Shown piece after piece: positions 52,092 to 61,277 of a DNA stretch of 64,000 bases. The position numbers and the translations under genes were made by a program. The stretch is from Streptomyces sp. MMG1121. GTDB taxonomy: Bacteria; Actinomycetota; Actinomycetes; Streptomycetales; Streptomycetaceae. The DNA lies in contig NZ_LGDV01000213.1 in the NCBI RefSeq assembly GCF_001280015.1, forward strand, positions 62,001-126,000, written 5' to 3'. Position 1 is the stretch's first letter. Every line of letters begins with the position of its first letter. The notes beneath the pieces were generated by a model that worked only from the letters and a program-made list of their open reading frames with translations, was not told where the DNA came from and ran no database searches.

Positions 52092-52278
52092 GAGGCATCC
52101 CTGGTGTCCGCAGGATTTCGGCTTTCCCCGGAACCGTACGAGCGGCCCCGCCGGGCCCGGTATCCGTCACCTGACTGCACCTGCGCACACGCACCCGGAC
52201 ACCGGACTCGCCGCTTGTAGCCTGGGCTGGACGAGGCGAGGCGGCTCCGGTCCAAGAGCCACGATTCCTGGAGAGTCC

Positions 52279-55080
52279 GTGGACGAGCAGGCAGACGGCC
52301 TCAGCACTGTCATGGGAGCGGGGCAGGCTCCGGGGGATCTGATCGTCGGCAGGGACGAGGAGCTGGCGCGCCTGTTCCGTGCGGTCGACTCGGCGGCGGC
52401 CGATCCCGCTCTGGTGCTGGTGGGTGACGTGGGCACGGGGAAGAGCGTGCTGTTGGACCGCGTGCTGCGCCGGGCCGAGTCCGGCGGCGCCCGTGTACTG
52501 CGCGCCGAGGGAAGCGAGTCGGAGTCGAGCCTGGCGTTCGCCGCGCTGCATCAGCTGCTGCGGCCGGTGTCGGCCGAGGTGGACGTGCTGCCGCAGAGGC
52601 AGCGGGCGGCGCTGTACGACGCCTTCGGCACCGGACCGGCCGCGTCGGGCCCCGACCTCATGCTGACCGGGGTCGCCGTGCTGAGCCTGCTGTCGGCCCT
52701 GGGCGAGCGGCATCCCGTTCTCGTGGTGCTGGACGACGCCCAGTGGTTCGACCGTTCTTCCCTGGACGTACTGTCCTTCGCCGCGAGACGGCTGTCGGGC
52801 GAACCGGTCACGCTGCTGATCGGCGCCCGTAGCGGCGAGCACCTCCCGGGCTTCGACCGTCACGTACCGACGCTCACCGTGGAGCCGCTCGACGTGGTCG
52901 CGGCCAACCGACTGCTGGACGTACAGCCGAAGGCTCCCACCGGCCGGACCAGAGCGCGGATCCTCGACCAGGCCGGCGGCAACCCGTTGGCGCTGACCGA
53001 ACTGGCGAGGGCGGCTTCCGTACAGGACACGGCTGCCGAACCGCCGCCCGCGCTGCCGTCGGCAGGTCCGCTCCCGCTCACCGATCACCTGGAGCGCGTC
53101 TTCGGCGCCCGTCTGGCCCGCCTTCCCGCCGCCACCACGCGGGCCCTGTTGCTGCTCGCCGCCATGGATACCGTCGACTCCGCGATCGCCGTCGCCGCCG
53201 GGCTGCCGAACGCATCGGACGACGCCTGGCTGCCCGCCGAGCAGGCCGGGTTGGTCCGCCGGACCGGCCCGGTCGTCCGGTTCCGCCACCCGCTCGTCCG
53301 GTCCGGCGTGTATCACGCCGCGTCCTTCGACGACCGGAGCAAGGCCCACCTGGTCCTCGCCGCGATGCTGCGGGACGAACCGGATCGGCGTGCCTGGCAC
53401 CTGGCCGCCGCCTGCCCGGGCCCGGACGCGGCCGTAGCGGCGGAGTTGGAGCGGACCGCCGACCGGGCCCGCCGGCGCGGTGGCCATGCGGCGGCGGCCA
53501 GGGCGCTGCAGCGCGCCGCCGAGCTGGCGCCGGGGCGCGAGGACAGTGCCCGGCTGCTGGTCGGGGCCGCCGACGCGGCTGTGTTCACCGGGGACATCGC
53601 CTGGGTCGAGGAACTGACCGCCGGGGCACGCGCGCGCACCGATGACGCGTCGCTGCTGGCCACCGCCGCCGTGCGAGCCGGACGGCTGGCGGCCCTGACG
53701 GCACGCCATACCGTGGTCTTCGCCCGACTGGCCCACACCGCCGAACAGTTGGCGGTCTCGCAGCCCACCACCGCGCTGGACCTTCTGGGCAGCGCCGCCG
53801 TGGTCCGCTTCTACTCCGGAGAGGACGGCCAGCGCACCCGCATCCAGCGAATCCTGCGGAACCTGCCCGAGGACACCTCCCGCACCTGGTTGCGCACCTG
53901 GGTGAGAGCCGTCACGGATCCCTTCGACGACCGCGCCCAACTCGTCAGCTCACTCGGCCAGTTGATGGCCGATGCAGATGCCCGGCCCGAGCAGCTCGCC
54001 GCTCTCGGGATCATGGCGTGGATCCTGGACGACACCCCGCGGGCCGTCCGCGCCTTCGACGAGGCCCTCGACCACTGGACGCTGCAAGGAGCGCTGCCGG
54101 AGGGACTGGGCGGTGCGGTCGCCTGGGCCCATGTGGAACGAGGAAGGTGGGACCAGGCACGTGAGGCCTGCGCCCGCACCACCCTGGTCGGCTCGGCAAC
54201 CGGCCTCGACCACGCCGTGGCCTGCGCGGCCACCGCGGATGCCACCGTGCTGGCCCTCCAGGGGGACACGGCGGCGGCCCGCGCACGGGTCCGTGACGCG
54301 CTCGCCCTGATCGATCCGCTGGAGAGCCGCTCCGTCTCCGTCTACGCCCGCCGTGCGCTCGGTGTCGCGGCAGCCGCGGACGGCGCCTACGCGACCGCCT
54401 ACGACCAGCTCCGTACGGTCTTCGCACCGGACGGCGCGCCCGTGCACTACCACGCCTCCTATCCGGCTCTCGCGGATCTGGCCGCCGTCGCCGCGCGCTG
54501 CGGGCGGCGCGAGGAGGCCGCCGCGCTCGTCGAGCGTTCCGCACGCGCGCTCGCGGACAACACCTCACCCCGTCTGCGTGCGCTGCTCGGGCGGGCCCGG
54601 GGCCTGCTGGCGGACCCCGAGGATGCCGAGCCGCACTTCCGGGCGGCCCTGGCGGACCCGGCGTGGCGGCACTGGCCCTTCGAGCGCGCCCAGACCCAGC
54701 TGGACCTGGCAGAGTGGCTACGGCGTCAGCGGCGGATCGCGGAGGCGCGACCTCTGCTCACCGAGGCGCTGGAGACCTTCGGGCGCCTTGGCGCACGCCC
54801 GTGGACCGAACGCGCCCGGTCCGAGTCACGTGCCGCCGGCCTCGACGTCACGGACGCGGCTCCCGACGTGCTCGCCGAACTCTCCCCACAGCAGCGGCAG
54901 ATCGTCAGGCTCGCTGCCCGCGGGCTGACCAACCGCGAGATCGGCGAGAGGCTGTTCCTCTCCCCGCGCACGATCAGCTCTCACCTCTACCGCACCTTCC
55001 CCAAGCTCGGCGTCACCGCCCGCTCCCAGCTCCGCGACCTCGTCGAGGGCACCCGCGCGACGGCCGGACATCAGACTTGA
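52279..55080 (+). CDS. LAL-type LuxR family transcriptional regulator
   Basis: 933 residues. N-terminal ATPase: 'IVGRDEELARLFRAVD', Walker A 'LVGDVGTGKSVLLDRV', Walker B 'HPVLVVLDDAQWFDRSSLDV'. A long helical repeat middle follows, then a C-terminal LuxR HTH: 'LSPQQRQIVRLAARGLTNRE' and 'IGERLFLSPRTISSHLYRTF'. The open frame extends 222 bases upstream, but GGAG lies 5 nt before GTG 52279, which starts the natural domain. Proteins of this size often activate catabolic or secondary-metabolite genes; the divergent esterase/MBL operon is its likely target. Confidence 0.93.
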   Translation: MDEQADGLSTVMGAGQAPGDLIVGRDEELARLFRAVDSAAADPALVLVGDVGTGKSVLLDRVLRRAESGGARVLRAEGSESESSLAFAALHQLLRPVSAEVDVLPQRQRAALYDAFGTGPAASGPDLMLTGVAVLSLLSALGERHPVLVVLDDAQWFDRSSLDVLSFAARRLSGEPVTLLIGARSGEHLPGFDRHVPTLTVEPLDVVAANRLLDVQPKAPTGRTRARILDQAGGNPLALTELARAASVQDTAAEPPPALPSAGPLPLTDHLERVFGARLARLPAATTRALLLLAAMDTVDSAIAVAAGLPNASDDAWLPAEQAGLVRRTGPVVRFRHPLVRSGVYHAASFDDRSKAHLVLAAMLRDEPDRRAWHLAAACPGPDAAVAAELERTADRARRRGGHAAAARALQRAAELAPGREDSARLLVGAADAAVFTGDIAWVEELTAGARARTDDASLLATAAVRAGRLAALTARHTVVFARLAHTAEQLAVSQPTTALDLLGSAAVVRFYSGEDGQRTRIQRILRNLPEDTSRTWLRTWVRAVTDPFDDRAQLVSSLGQLMADADARPEQLAALGIMAWILDDTPRAVRAFDEALDHWTLQGALPEGLGGAVAWAHVERGRWDQAREACARTTLVGSATGLDHAVACAATADATVLALQGDTAAARARVRDALALIDPLESRSVSVYARRALGVAAAADGAYATAYDQLRTVFAPDGAPVHYHASYPALADLAAVAARCGRREEAAALVERSARALADNTSPRLRALLGRARGLLADPEDAEPHFRAALADPAWRHWPFERAQTQLDLAEWLRRQRRIAEARPLLTEALETFGRLGARPWTERARSESRAAGLDVTDAAPDVLAELSPQQRQIVRLAARGLTNREIGERLFLSPRTISSHLYRTFPKLGVTARSQLRDLVEGTRATAGHQT

Positions 55081-55156
55081 GGGCAGGCCCGAAAGCCCCC
55101 TTCCCCTCGGTGTGCGTGCGGTCCCCCTCGGAAGTGAGGAGTCGTCCGGACACGGG

Positions 55157-56068
55157 TCACAGGGGTGGGGCGTAGCCGCGGGTGCGGACGAGGTCGTGGG
55201 TGAGCTTGGTGAATGCGCGGGCGGCGGCGCTGTGGTAGGCGCCTTCACGCCGGAGGAGGGCGACGGTGCGGGTGGGCAGGGGCGGGTCGAGGGGGACGGG
55301 TGTGAGGTGAGGGTGGTCGTGAGTGATGGCGTCGGGCAGGACCGTGGTCAGCGGGGTGCGCCGGACGATCTCGGTGAGGGCCTGAATGGAGTTGGCCTCG
55401 ACCGAGATGCGTGGAGCGACCCCGTGGTCGGCGAAGTACGCGTCAATATGGCCGCGGGTGGCGAAATCGCCGCTGAGCAGTGCCAGTTGACGACCTCTCA
55501 GCGACCCGACCGGTAGGCAGTCCGCCGCCTGGTCGCGGTGGGTGCCGGTGCCGGCGACGAGGCTGAGCGTTTCGGTGAACAGCGGTGCGGCGCTGAGGCC
55601 GGTCGGGTGGGGGCGGGCGAAGGCGATGCCGAGATCGAGGTCGTCGGCGAGCAGGGCCGCTTCGATACGGTCCTGGTTCATCTCCACCAGGGTCAGGCTG
55701 ATGCCGGTGTGGCGGGTGTGCAGCTCGGCGGTGAGCGGGCCGACCAGGTAGGCGGTGAAGGTCGGGGTGACCGCCAGCCTCAGATGGCCGCGGGAGAGGT
55801 CCTGGACGTCGTGGACGGCGCGTTCGGCAGCGGCCAGGTCGCGCAGCGCTCGCCGGGCGTGGTCGGCGTAGACGGCGCCGGCGTCGGTGAGCCGCACCGT
55901 GCGGCCGGTGCGGTCCAGCAGTTGCACGCCAAGGGTGTGTTCGAGCTGTTTGATCTGCTGCGACAGGGTGGGCTGGGAGATATGCAGGTCTTCGGCGGCG
56001 CGGGTGAAGTGCCCGTGCTCGGCGACGGCCAGCAGGTAGCGCAGGTGACGCAGTTCCAGAGCAGCCAT
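55157..56068 (-). CDS. cynR: LysR-type regulator of cyanate genes (CynR-like)
   Basis: 303 residues. 'LRHLRYLLAVAEHGHFTRAA' and 'HISQPTLSQQIKQLEHTLGV' are the LysR HTH, 'FTAYLVGPLTAELHTRHTGI' begins the effector domain. The start is placed at ATG 56068 rather than 24 bases earlier, because a -10 hexamer TATAGT (56081-56076) ends 7 bases before it, typical of a leaderless mRNA. It is divergent from carbonic anhydrase and cyanase genes, the classic cynR arrangement, with a CAATA-N11-TATTG box between. It should activate them when cyanate is present. Confidence 0.88.
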   Translation of the reverse strand: MAALELRHLRYLLAVAEHGHFTRAAEDLHISQPTLSQQIKQLEHTLGVQLLDRTGRTVRLTDAGAVYADHARRALRDLAAAERAVHDVQDLSRGHLRLAVTPTFTAYLVGPLTAELHTRHTGISLTLVEMNQDRIEAALLADDLDLGIAFARPHPTGLSAAPLFTETLSLVAGTGTHRDQAADCLPVGSLRGRQLALLSGDFATRGHIDAYFADHGVAPRISVEANSIQALTEIVRRTPLTTVLPDAITHDHPHLTPVPLDPPLPTRTVALLRREGAYHSAAARAFTKLTHDLVRTRGYAPPL

Positions 56069-56089
56069 GGGAGTAACTATAGATGACAT

Positions 56090-56110
56090 CAATAGGGGTC
56101 ATGGTTATTG
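56090..56110. promoter_or_regulatory. LysR box CAATA-N11-TATTG
   Basis: CAATA (56090-56094) and TATTG (56106-56110) are exact inverted arms 11 bases apart, the T-N11-A form bound by LysR proteins. Two CTATAG hexamers (56077-56082 and 56122-56127) flank it at nearly equal distance, 45 bp apart, and may be the -10 regions of the divergent promoters. Confidence 0.7.
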
Positions 56111-56194
56111 ACTCTTGGACTCTATAGACCCAGGTCATGCATGGTGGATCTCGTCGACCCCGAGGGGCTCGACAGCTATCGAAGGGAGTGACCC

Positions 56195-56803
56195 ATGCCT
56201 GACCTCGCCGACGGCATCGCCCGTTTCCAGCAGGACGTCTTCCCGGCCAAGGCGGACCTCTTCGCCCATCTGGCCGCGCACCACACACCGCACACACTGT
56301 TCATCGGCTGCTCGGACGCCCGGGTCGTACCGGAGCTGATCACCCAGGGCGAACCGGGTGAACTCTTCGTCATCCGCACCGCGGGCAACCTCGTCCCCGC
56401 CTACACCCCCCGCGCCAACGGCGTGACGGCGAGCATCGAGTACGCCGTCGCCGTGCTCGGGGTGACCGACATCGTGGTGTGCGGGCACTCCGCCTGCGGC
56501 GCGATGACCGCCCTGGCCGAAGAACACGACCTCACTGGCGCGCCGGCGGTCGCCGACTGGCTGCGGCACGCGGACGCCGCACTGGCCCGCACCGCCGGCC
56601 TGGCGGCGGGCCCGCAGAAGGCAGGGGCACTGGTGCGCCAGAACGTGCTCGCCCAGCTGGCCAACCTGGCCACGCTCCCCTCCGTGGCCCGGGCCCTGGC
56701 GGAGAAGAAGGTCACGCTGCACGGATGGGTCTTCGACATCGCCACCGGGCGCGTCGAAGCCCTCGGTGTCACCGGCACGGAAACCGCCGCCCTGGCGTCC
56801 TGA
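56195..56803 (+). CDS. cynT: Beta-class carbonic anhydrase (CynT-like)
   Basis: 202 residues. Zinc ligands are visible: Cys/Asp in 'LFIGCSDARVVPELI' and His/Cys in 'DIVVCGHSACGAMTAL'; 'FVIRTAGNLVPAY' is also typical of beta-class enzymes. It interconverts CO2 and bicarbonate. With cyanase downstream, its job is to keep bicarbonate, the co-substrate of cyanate breakdown, in the cell. GAAGGGAG precedes the ATG. Confidence 0.94.
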   Translation: MPDLADGIARFQQDVFPAKADLFAHLAAHHTPHTLFIGCSDARVVPELITQGEPGELFVIRTAGNLVPAYTPRANGVTASIEYAVAVLGVTDIVVCGHSACGAMTALAEEHDLTGAPAVADWLRHADAALARTAGLAAGPQKAGALVRQNVLAQLANLATLPSVARALAEKKVTLHGWVFDIATGRVEALGVTGTETAALAS

Positions 56804-56901
56804 CCAAGGCCGGATTCCAAGACCACTCCAAGCCGATCCAAGGCCGGATCCGAGGCCCGATCCAAGACCGATCCAAGACCGATCCAAGCCGATCCAAGGC
56901 C
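56804..56901 (+). repeat. Degenerate tandem repeat of CCAAGRCCGAT (about nine units)
   Basis: Between cynT and cynS the sequence is nine copies of a 10-13-base unit, CCAAGGCCGGAT / CCAAGACCGAT / CCAAGCCGAT, two of them identical. It starts right after the cynT stop. It is not coding on this strand and could shape mRNA structure or stability between the two genes. Confidence 0.8.
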
Positions 56902-57045
56902 CTGTCCCGGGCCCTCGTCCACGGCCCCGGTCCCTGAGCCCTTGACGTGGTCCCGCCCGCGGCACGGCCCCGGGACCGTCCCCCTGACAACCCGCTGTGC
57001 CGCACATTCCGTACGGACCGGCACCCCAGAAAAAGGAGCCCTCTC

Positions 57046-57516
57046 ATGGTGCACGCCCAGTTCGACTCGACCGCCCGCCAGCAGCTCGCGATCGTGGCCG
57101 TCGAGGCCAAGGTCCGCAAGAACCTCTCCTGGCAGCAGGTCGCCGACGCCTCCGGTCTGTCGGTCGCCTTCACCACCGCCGCGGTGCTCGGCCAGCACCC
57201 GCTCCCCCAGGCGTCCGCCGAGGCGGTCGCCGAGCTGCTGGGCCTGGACGAGGACGCGACGCTGTTGCTCCAGACGATCCCGACCCGCGGTTCGATCCCG
57301 GGCGGCATTCCCACCGACCCGACCGTCTACCGCTTCTACGAGATGCTCCAGGTCTACGGCACGACCCTCAAGGCCCTGGTGCACGAGCAGTTCGGCGACG
57401 GCATCATCTCCGCGATCAACTTCAAGCTGGACGTGAAGAAGGTCGCCGACCCCGAGGGCGGTGAGCGTGCCGTGATCACCCTGGACGGCAAGTACCTGCC
57501 GACCAAGCCCTTCTGA
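57046..57516 (+). CDS. cynS: Cyanate hydratase (cyanase)
   Basis: 156 residues, the usual length. An N-terminal HTH-like half ('[18 protein letters not shown]') is followed by the catalytic C-terminal half: '[20 protein letters not shown]' with the Arg and Glu of the active site, '[17 protein letters not shown]' with the Ser, and the terminal 'GKYLPTKPF'. It turns cyanate and bicarbonate into carbamate/CO2, which gives ammonia and CO2. AAGGAG lies 7 nt before the ATG. Downstream of cynT after a 240-base repeat-rich gap. Confidence 0.96.
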   Translation: MVHAQFDSTARQQLAIVAVEAKVRKNLSWQQVADASGLSVAFTTAAVLGQHPLPQASAEAVAELLGLDEDATLLLQTIPTRGSIPGGIPTDPTVYRFYEMLQVYGTTLKALVHEQFGDGIISAINFKLDVKKVADPEGGERAVITLDGKYLPTKPF

Positions 57517-57646
57517 TCCGGAGGCCGTACCAGCAAGCGGGGCAGGGACGGACCACCTACCGGTCCGGTCCGGCCCCGCGACGCCTCTCCCCCCACCACA
57601 CCGCCCTGCGAGGCGGCACCCGCCCTTCACCCACGGAGGAGATCCC

Positions 57647-58147
57647 ATGGACTTCGTCCAGCGCACCATCGACATCGCCCGGCAGAACGTCGCCGAGGGC
57701 GGCCGCCCGTTCGCGACCGTCATCGTCAAGGACGGCGAGATCCTGGCCGAGAGCCCGAACAGGGTCGCCCAGACCAACGACCCGACCGCGCACGCGGAGA
57801 TCCTCGCCATCCGCGAGGCCTGTATGAAGCAGGGCACCGAGCATCTGACCGGGGCCACCATCTACGTCCTCGCCCACCCCTGCCCGATGTGCCTGGGTTC
57901 GCTGTACTACTGCTCGCCGGACGAGGTCGTCTTCCTCACCACCCGCGATGCCTACGAGCCCCACTACGTCGACGACCGCAGGTACTTCGAACTCGACACC
58001 TTCTACGGCGAGTTCGCCAGGAACTGGGCCGAGCGCCGGCTGCCCATGCGCTACGAGCCGCACGAGGACGCCGTCGAGGTCTACCGGTTCTGGCAGGAAG
58101 GCAACGGCGGCGAACGCCGTGTGTCCGGCGCCCCGACTGCCGGCTGA
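57647..58147 (+). CDS. Nucleoside/nucleobase deaminase of the cytidine-deaminase superfamily
   Basis: 166 residues. The zinc site is 'DPTAHAEILAIREAC' (HAE) and 'LAHPCPMCLGSLYYC' (PCxxC), as in guanine and cytosine deaminases and related enzymes. The C-terminal 'YFELDTFYGEFARNW' resembles guanine deaminase-type proteins. GGAGGAG lies before the ATG. It is 130 bases after cynS in the same direction, possibly one operon; a link to nitrogen salvage is inferred. Confidence 0.9.
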   Translation: MDFVQRTIDIARQNVAEGGRPFATVIVKDGEILAESPNRVAQTNDPTAHAEILAIREACMKQGTEHLTGATIYVLAHPCPMCLGSLYYCSPDEVVFLTTRDAYEPHYVDDRRYFELDTFYGEFARNWAERRLPMRYEPHEDAVEVYRFWQEGNGGERRVSGAPTAG

Positions 58148-58156
58148 CCCCGCCGT

Positions 58157-58498
58157 CCCCGACCTGGTCGACGAGGTGCCCTACGACGTGCTGCCCGGGC
58201 GCGAGCGGCACGTGATCCGCCGGCATGTGCTGCGCAACGCGCCGGGCACCGTGCTGACCACGGGAGGGCTGATCGTCTCGATCTTGTTGGTCTGCACGGT
58301 CCTCGTGGAGAGCGCGTCCGGCGCGGGCGGCTCGGGCAGCTTCTCGAACTGGCCGCCGCGACCCAGGACTTCCCGACCGTACAGGCCATCTCCCTGGTCA
58401 TCGTCGCCCTGTTCATGACCGTGCACCTCGTCGTCGACCTGATGCTGCCTCTGGTCGACCCGCGGATCACCCTCAGGGCGAGGAGGTCTGCGGCATGA
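58157..58498 (+). pseudogene. Remnant of an oligopeptide-type ABC permease gene (OppB/DppB-like, 3' part)
   Basis: One frame reads 'LPGRERHVIRRHVLRNAPGT' and 'LTTGGLIVSILLVCTVLVES', the cytoplasmic loop and next helix of DppB-type permeases. After a frameshift near 58340 another frame gives 'LELAAATQDFPTVQAIS' and 'VDLMLPLVDPRITL', the normal C-terminus. The first two thirds of the gene are missing. The stop overlaps the next fragment's ATG (ATGA), as in an intact opp operon. Confidence 0.75.
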
Positions 58499-58688
58499 GC
58501 GTCGTCCTGACGCGTCGACCCGTCTGGCCGCACTGCGGTCCGCGGCCGCGCGGTCACCGCGGCAGCTGTTCTGCTTGGGCTTCGTCGCCCTGTTGAGTCC
58601 CGCCGCGCTACTCGCCCCCTGGCTCGCGCCGCACGGTCCGAACTCCGTCGACCTCGGCAACGCGCTGGCGGCGGAATCCACTGCGTGA
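58495..58688 (+). pseudogene. Remnant of an oligopeptide-type ABC permease gene (OppC/DppC-like, 5' part)
   Basis: Begins 'MSVVLTRRPVWP', then in a shifted frame 'FCLGFVALLSPAALLAPWLA' and 'PHGPNSVDLGNALAA', the typical N-terminal helix and first periplasmic segment of DppC-type permeases, then stops. The rest, and any binding protein or ATPase genes, are absent. Confidence 0.7.
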
Positions 58689-58726
58689 CCCAGCAGCAGC
58701 CCCTCCCCCAGGAAGCAGCACACGGT

Positions 58727-60556
58727 TCACCAGTCCGCGCGGTCCAGCTCCCCGTCGAGCGCCATGGCCGCCGTGATGAGCGCGAGATGGGTGAACGCCT
58801 GGGGAAAGTTGCCGAGTTGCTCGCCCCTGGCACCGATCTCCTCGGCGAAGAGGCCGACGTGGTTGGCGTAGGTGAGCATCTTGTCGAAGGCGTAGCGGGC
58901 CTGGCCGAGTCGGCCGGCGCGGGCGAGGGCATCGACGTAGAGGAAGCTGCACAGTGAGAAGGTGCCTTCGCTGCCGCGCAGGCCGTCGGGGGACGCGCCG
59001 GGGTCGTAGCGGTAGACGAGGCTGTCGGAGACCAGTTCCGCGTCCATGGCATCGAGGGTGGACAGCCAGCGCGGGTCGCGTGGCGTGATGAAACCGACCG
59101 CCGGCATGAGGAGCAGGGAGGCGTCGAGGACGTCGCTGCCGTAGCGCTGGACGAACGCCTTACGGCGCTCGCTCCAGCCGCGGTCCATGATCTGCCGGAG
59201 GATCGTGTCACGGGCCTCGGTCCAGACGGGCACGTCGGCGGGTCGGGCCAGTTCGTGAGCGACGCGGATGCCACGGTCGAAGGCCGTCCAGCACATCACA
59301 CGGCTGTAGGTGAAGTCCTGCCGGCCGCCGCGGGTCTCCCAGATGCCCTCGTCCGGCCGGTCCCACTTCTTCACCAGCCAGTCCAGTACGCGACACAGGC
59401 CGCGCCAGCCGTCGTAGCCCATGAAGTGGGCCAGGTCGTCGGTGTGGGTGAGGGCGTGGACGGCCTCGCCGTAGATGTCGAGCTGGAGCTGGTCGGCGGC
59501 GGCGTTGCCGATCCGGACGGGGGACGAGCCGCCGTAGCCCTCCAGTTGGCCGAGGATCTCCTCGCCCAGGTGGGGGTCGCCGTCGACGCGGTACATGATC
59601 TGCAGGGGTTCACCGGTGACCGTGCCGCCGGCCAGCACCCGCTCGATGATCCAGCGGCGGAAGGCATGGGCCTCGTCGGCGAAGCCCAGGCCGAAGAGGG
59701 CGTGGACGGACAAGGAGGCATCGCGTACCCAGGTGTAGCGGTAGTCCCAGTTGCGTTCGCCCCCGAGTTGCTCGGGCAGGCCCGTGGTCAGCGCCGCGAC
59801 GGGTGCGCCGGTGGGAGCGTAGGTGAGCAGCTTGAGGGTGATCGCGGAGCGGTTGACCGTCTCCTGCCAGCGTCCCCGGTAACGGCTGCGCCGGATCCAG
59901 CGGTACCAGTAGGCGCAGGTTTCCTCGAAGTCGGCACGTATGCTCCGTTCGGTCGGTTCCGGGGGCGCCTCACCGCCCGTCGCATACACGGTCAGTACGG
60001 CGGCTGCCGACTGTCCCTGCTCCAGCTCGGCGACGGCCGTGACGTCCTGGCCGTCGCGCTCCAGGTGTATCGGGCCCGCTCCGGTGACCTGGAGGCGGGC
60101 GTCGGTGCCGGGGCCGGAGAAGTGCGCCGTGTCACCGCGCAGGTCGAGCCGGTGGGAGGCCCGGGCGTAGTCGAAGCGGGGACGGCAGGAGAGGCTGAAG
60201 CGGATTCTGCCCCGGGTCACCCGTACGACCCTGACCAACTGGTGCCGGTCCGTGGCCCTCCCACTGCGGTTCGGCGGCATGAAGTCGACGACCTCGCCGA
60301 CGCCGTCCGGGGTGAGGAAGCGGGTGATGAGCACCGCGGTGTCGGCGAGGTACAGCTGGCGGGTGGTGACGTCGGGGCCCGCCACGCTGATCGCGAAGTG
60401 GCCTCCGCGATCGTGGTCGAGCAGTGCCGCGAAGAGGCTCGGCGAGTCGAAGCGCGGCGAACAGAACCAGTCGACGACTCCCTCGGAGGAGACCAGGGCC
60501 GCCGTCTGGAGGTCGCCGACCATGCCGTGGTCGGCGATGGGCGGATAGCGACGCAT
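58727..60556 (-). CDS. Glycoside hydrolase family 15 protein (glucoamylase/trehalase-like)
   Basis: 609 residues, no signal peptide, so cytosolic. 'YPPIADHGMVGDLQTAALVS' and 'GVVDWFCSPRFDSPSLFAAL' are the usual N-terminal beta-sandwich start. The catalytic domain has 'NWDYRYTWVRDASLSVHALF', 'DEGIWETRGGRQDFTYSRVM' with the general acid Glu, and 'EEIGARGEQLGNFPQAFTHL' with the base Glu. Actinobacterial enzymes of this form often act as trehalases. The ATG overlaps the stop of the small membrane protein gene (TGATG). Confidence 0.94.
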   Translation of the reverse strand: MRRYPPIADHGMVGDLQTAALVSSEGVVDWFCSPRFDSPSLFAALLDHDRGGHFAISVAGPDVTTRQLYLADTAVLITRFLTPDGVGEVVDFMPPNRSGRATDRHQLVRVVRVTRGRIRFSLSCRPRFDYARASHRLDLRGDTAHFSGPGTDARLQVTGAGPIHLERDGQDVTAVAELEQGQSAAAVLTVYATGGEAPPEPTERSIRADFEETCAYWYRWIRRSRYRGRWQETVNRSAITLKLLTYAPTGAPVAALTTGLPEQLGGERNWDYRYTWVRDASLSVHALFGLGFADEAHAFRRWIIERVLAGGTVTGEPLQIMYRVDGDPHLGEEILGQLEGYGGSSPVRIGNAAADQLQLDIYGEAVHALTHTDDLAHFMGYDGWRGLCRVLDWLVKKWDRPDEGIWETRGGRQDFTYSRVMCWTAFDRGIRVAHELARPADVPVWTEARDTILRQIMDRGWSERRKAFVQRYGSDVLDASLLLMPAVGFITPRDPRWLSTLDAMDAELVSDSLVYRYDPGASPDGLRGSEGTFSLCSFLYVDALARAGRLGQARYAFDKMLTYANHVGLFAEEIGARGEQLGNFPQAFTHLALITAAMALDGELDRADW

Positions 60557-60999
60557 CAGCGACGCGTGGCTTCCGGCTGGTGGACCGCGAGCGCCCAGAT
60601 GACGAACACGTCGATGGCCATCATGATCACGGACCACAGGGGTGCGTACGGGAGGAAGAGGAACTGGGCCACCAGGCTCAGGGAGGCCAGCACGATGCCG
60701 ACCGCGCGTGCCCATGCGGCGCCGGAGAGGATGCCCCAGCCGGCGACGGCGGCGATGACACCGAGAACCAGCAGGATCCAGCCCCAGCCGGTGAGGTTGG
60801 CCTTGTACACGTAGTGGTCGATGCGGGCGTAGACGTCGTCCGCGGCGATCGCGGAGATGCCTTGGAAGATGGCCAGGATGCCGTTCAACAGCATCAGCAC
60901 GCCGGCGAAGGTGGCGCCGCCGGTGGCCCAGGAATTCTTCGGGGCGGGGCCCGGGCCGTAGCCACCGGAGGACGGTCCGGAGTGGGGCTGTGCGGTCAT
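60556..60999 (-). CDS. DUF7144-type four-helix membrane protein
   Basis: 147 residues. A Gly/Pro-rich N-terminal tail precedes four hydrophobic helices: 'TFAGVLMLLNGILAIFQGIS', 'WGWILLVLGVIAAVAGWGIL', 'AVGIVLASLSLVAQFLFLPY' and 'IMMAIDVFVIWALAVH'. The family is common in Streptomyces and of unknown function. It is translationally coupled to the GH15 gene. Confidence 0.9.
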   Translation of the reverse strand: MTAQPHSGPSSGGYGPGPAPKNSWATGGATFAGVLMLLNGILAIFQGISAIAADDVYARIDHYVYKANLTGWGWILLVLGVIAAVAGWGILSGAAWARAVGIVLASLSLVAQFLFLPYAPLWSVIMMAIDVFVIWALAVHQPEATRR

Positions 61000-61277
61000 G
61001 GTGGCGCTCCGTTCTCGTGGGGCGGACGGCGCCCTCGGGCGCCACGTCCTCGCCCTTTCGACCGTGGGGCCGGACAGGTGACTCGGCCACAGGCGTTACG
61101 CCGCTCGGGTGAGGGGTGCCGGGAGCTGCCGTGGCCCACCGCACGGCTGGGCCCGGGGCCGCACGTGTGCTGTCGGGCCTCCGCCTGCCCGGACCTGGAC
61201 ATGCGGGTTTCGGCCGCTGGTACTTCACTCGGAGGACCGCAAGAGTTGACCGACCACGGGGGCAGGGAGGCCGGTGC

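Noticed and set aside
52057..52278. N-terminal extension of the LAL regulator
   Set aside because: The GTG at 52279 has a good ribosome site, and the extension overlaps the start and promoter of the divergent MBL gene.
56804..56901. CRISPR array
   Set aside because: The repeat units are 10-13 bases and contiguous, with no spacers and no cas genes in the window.
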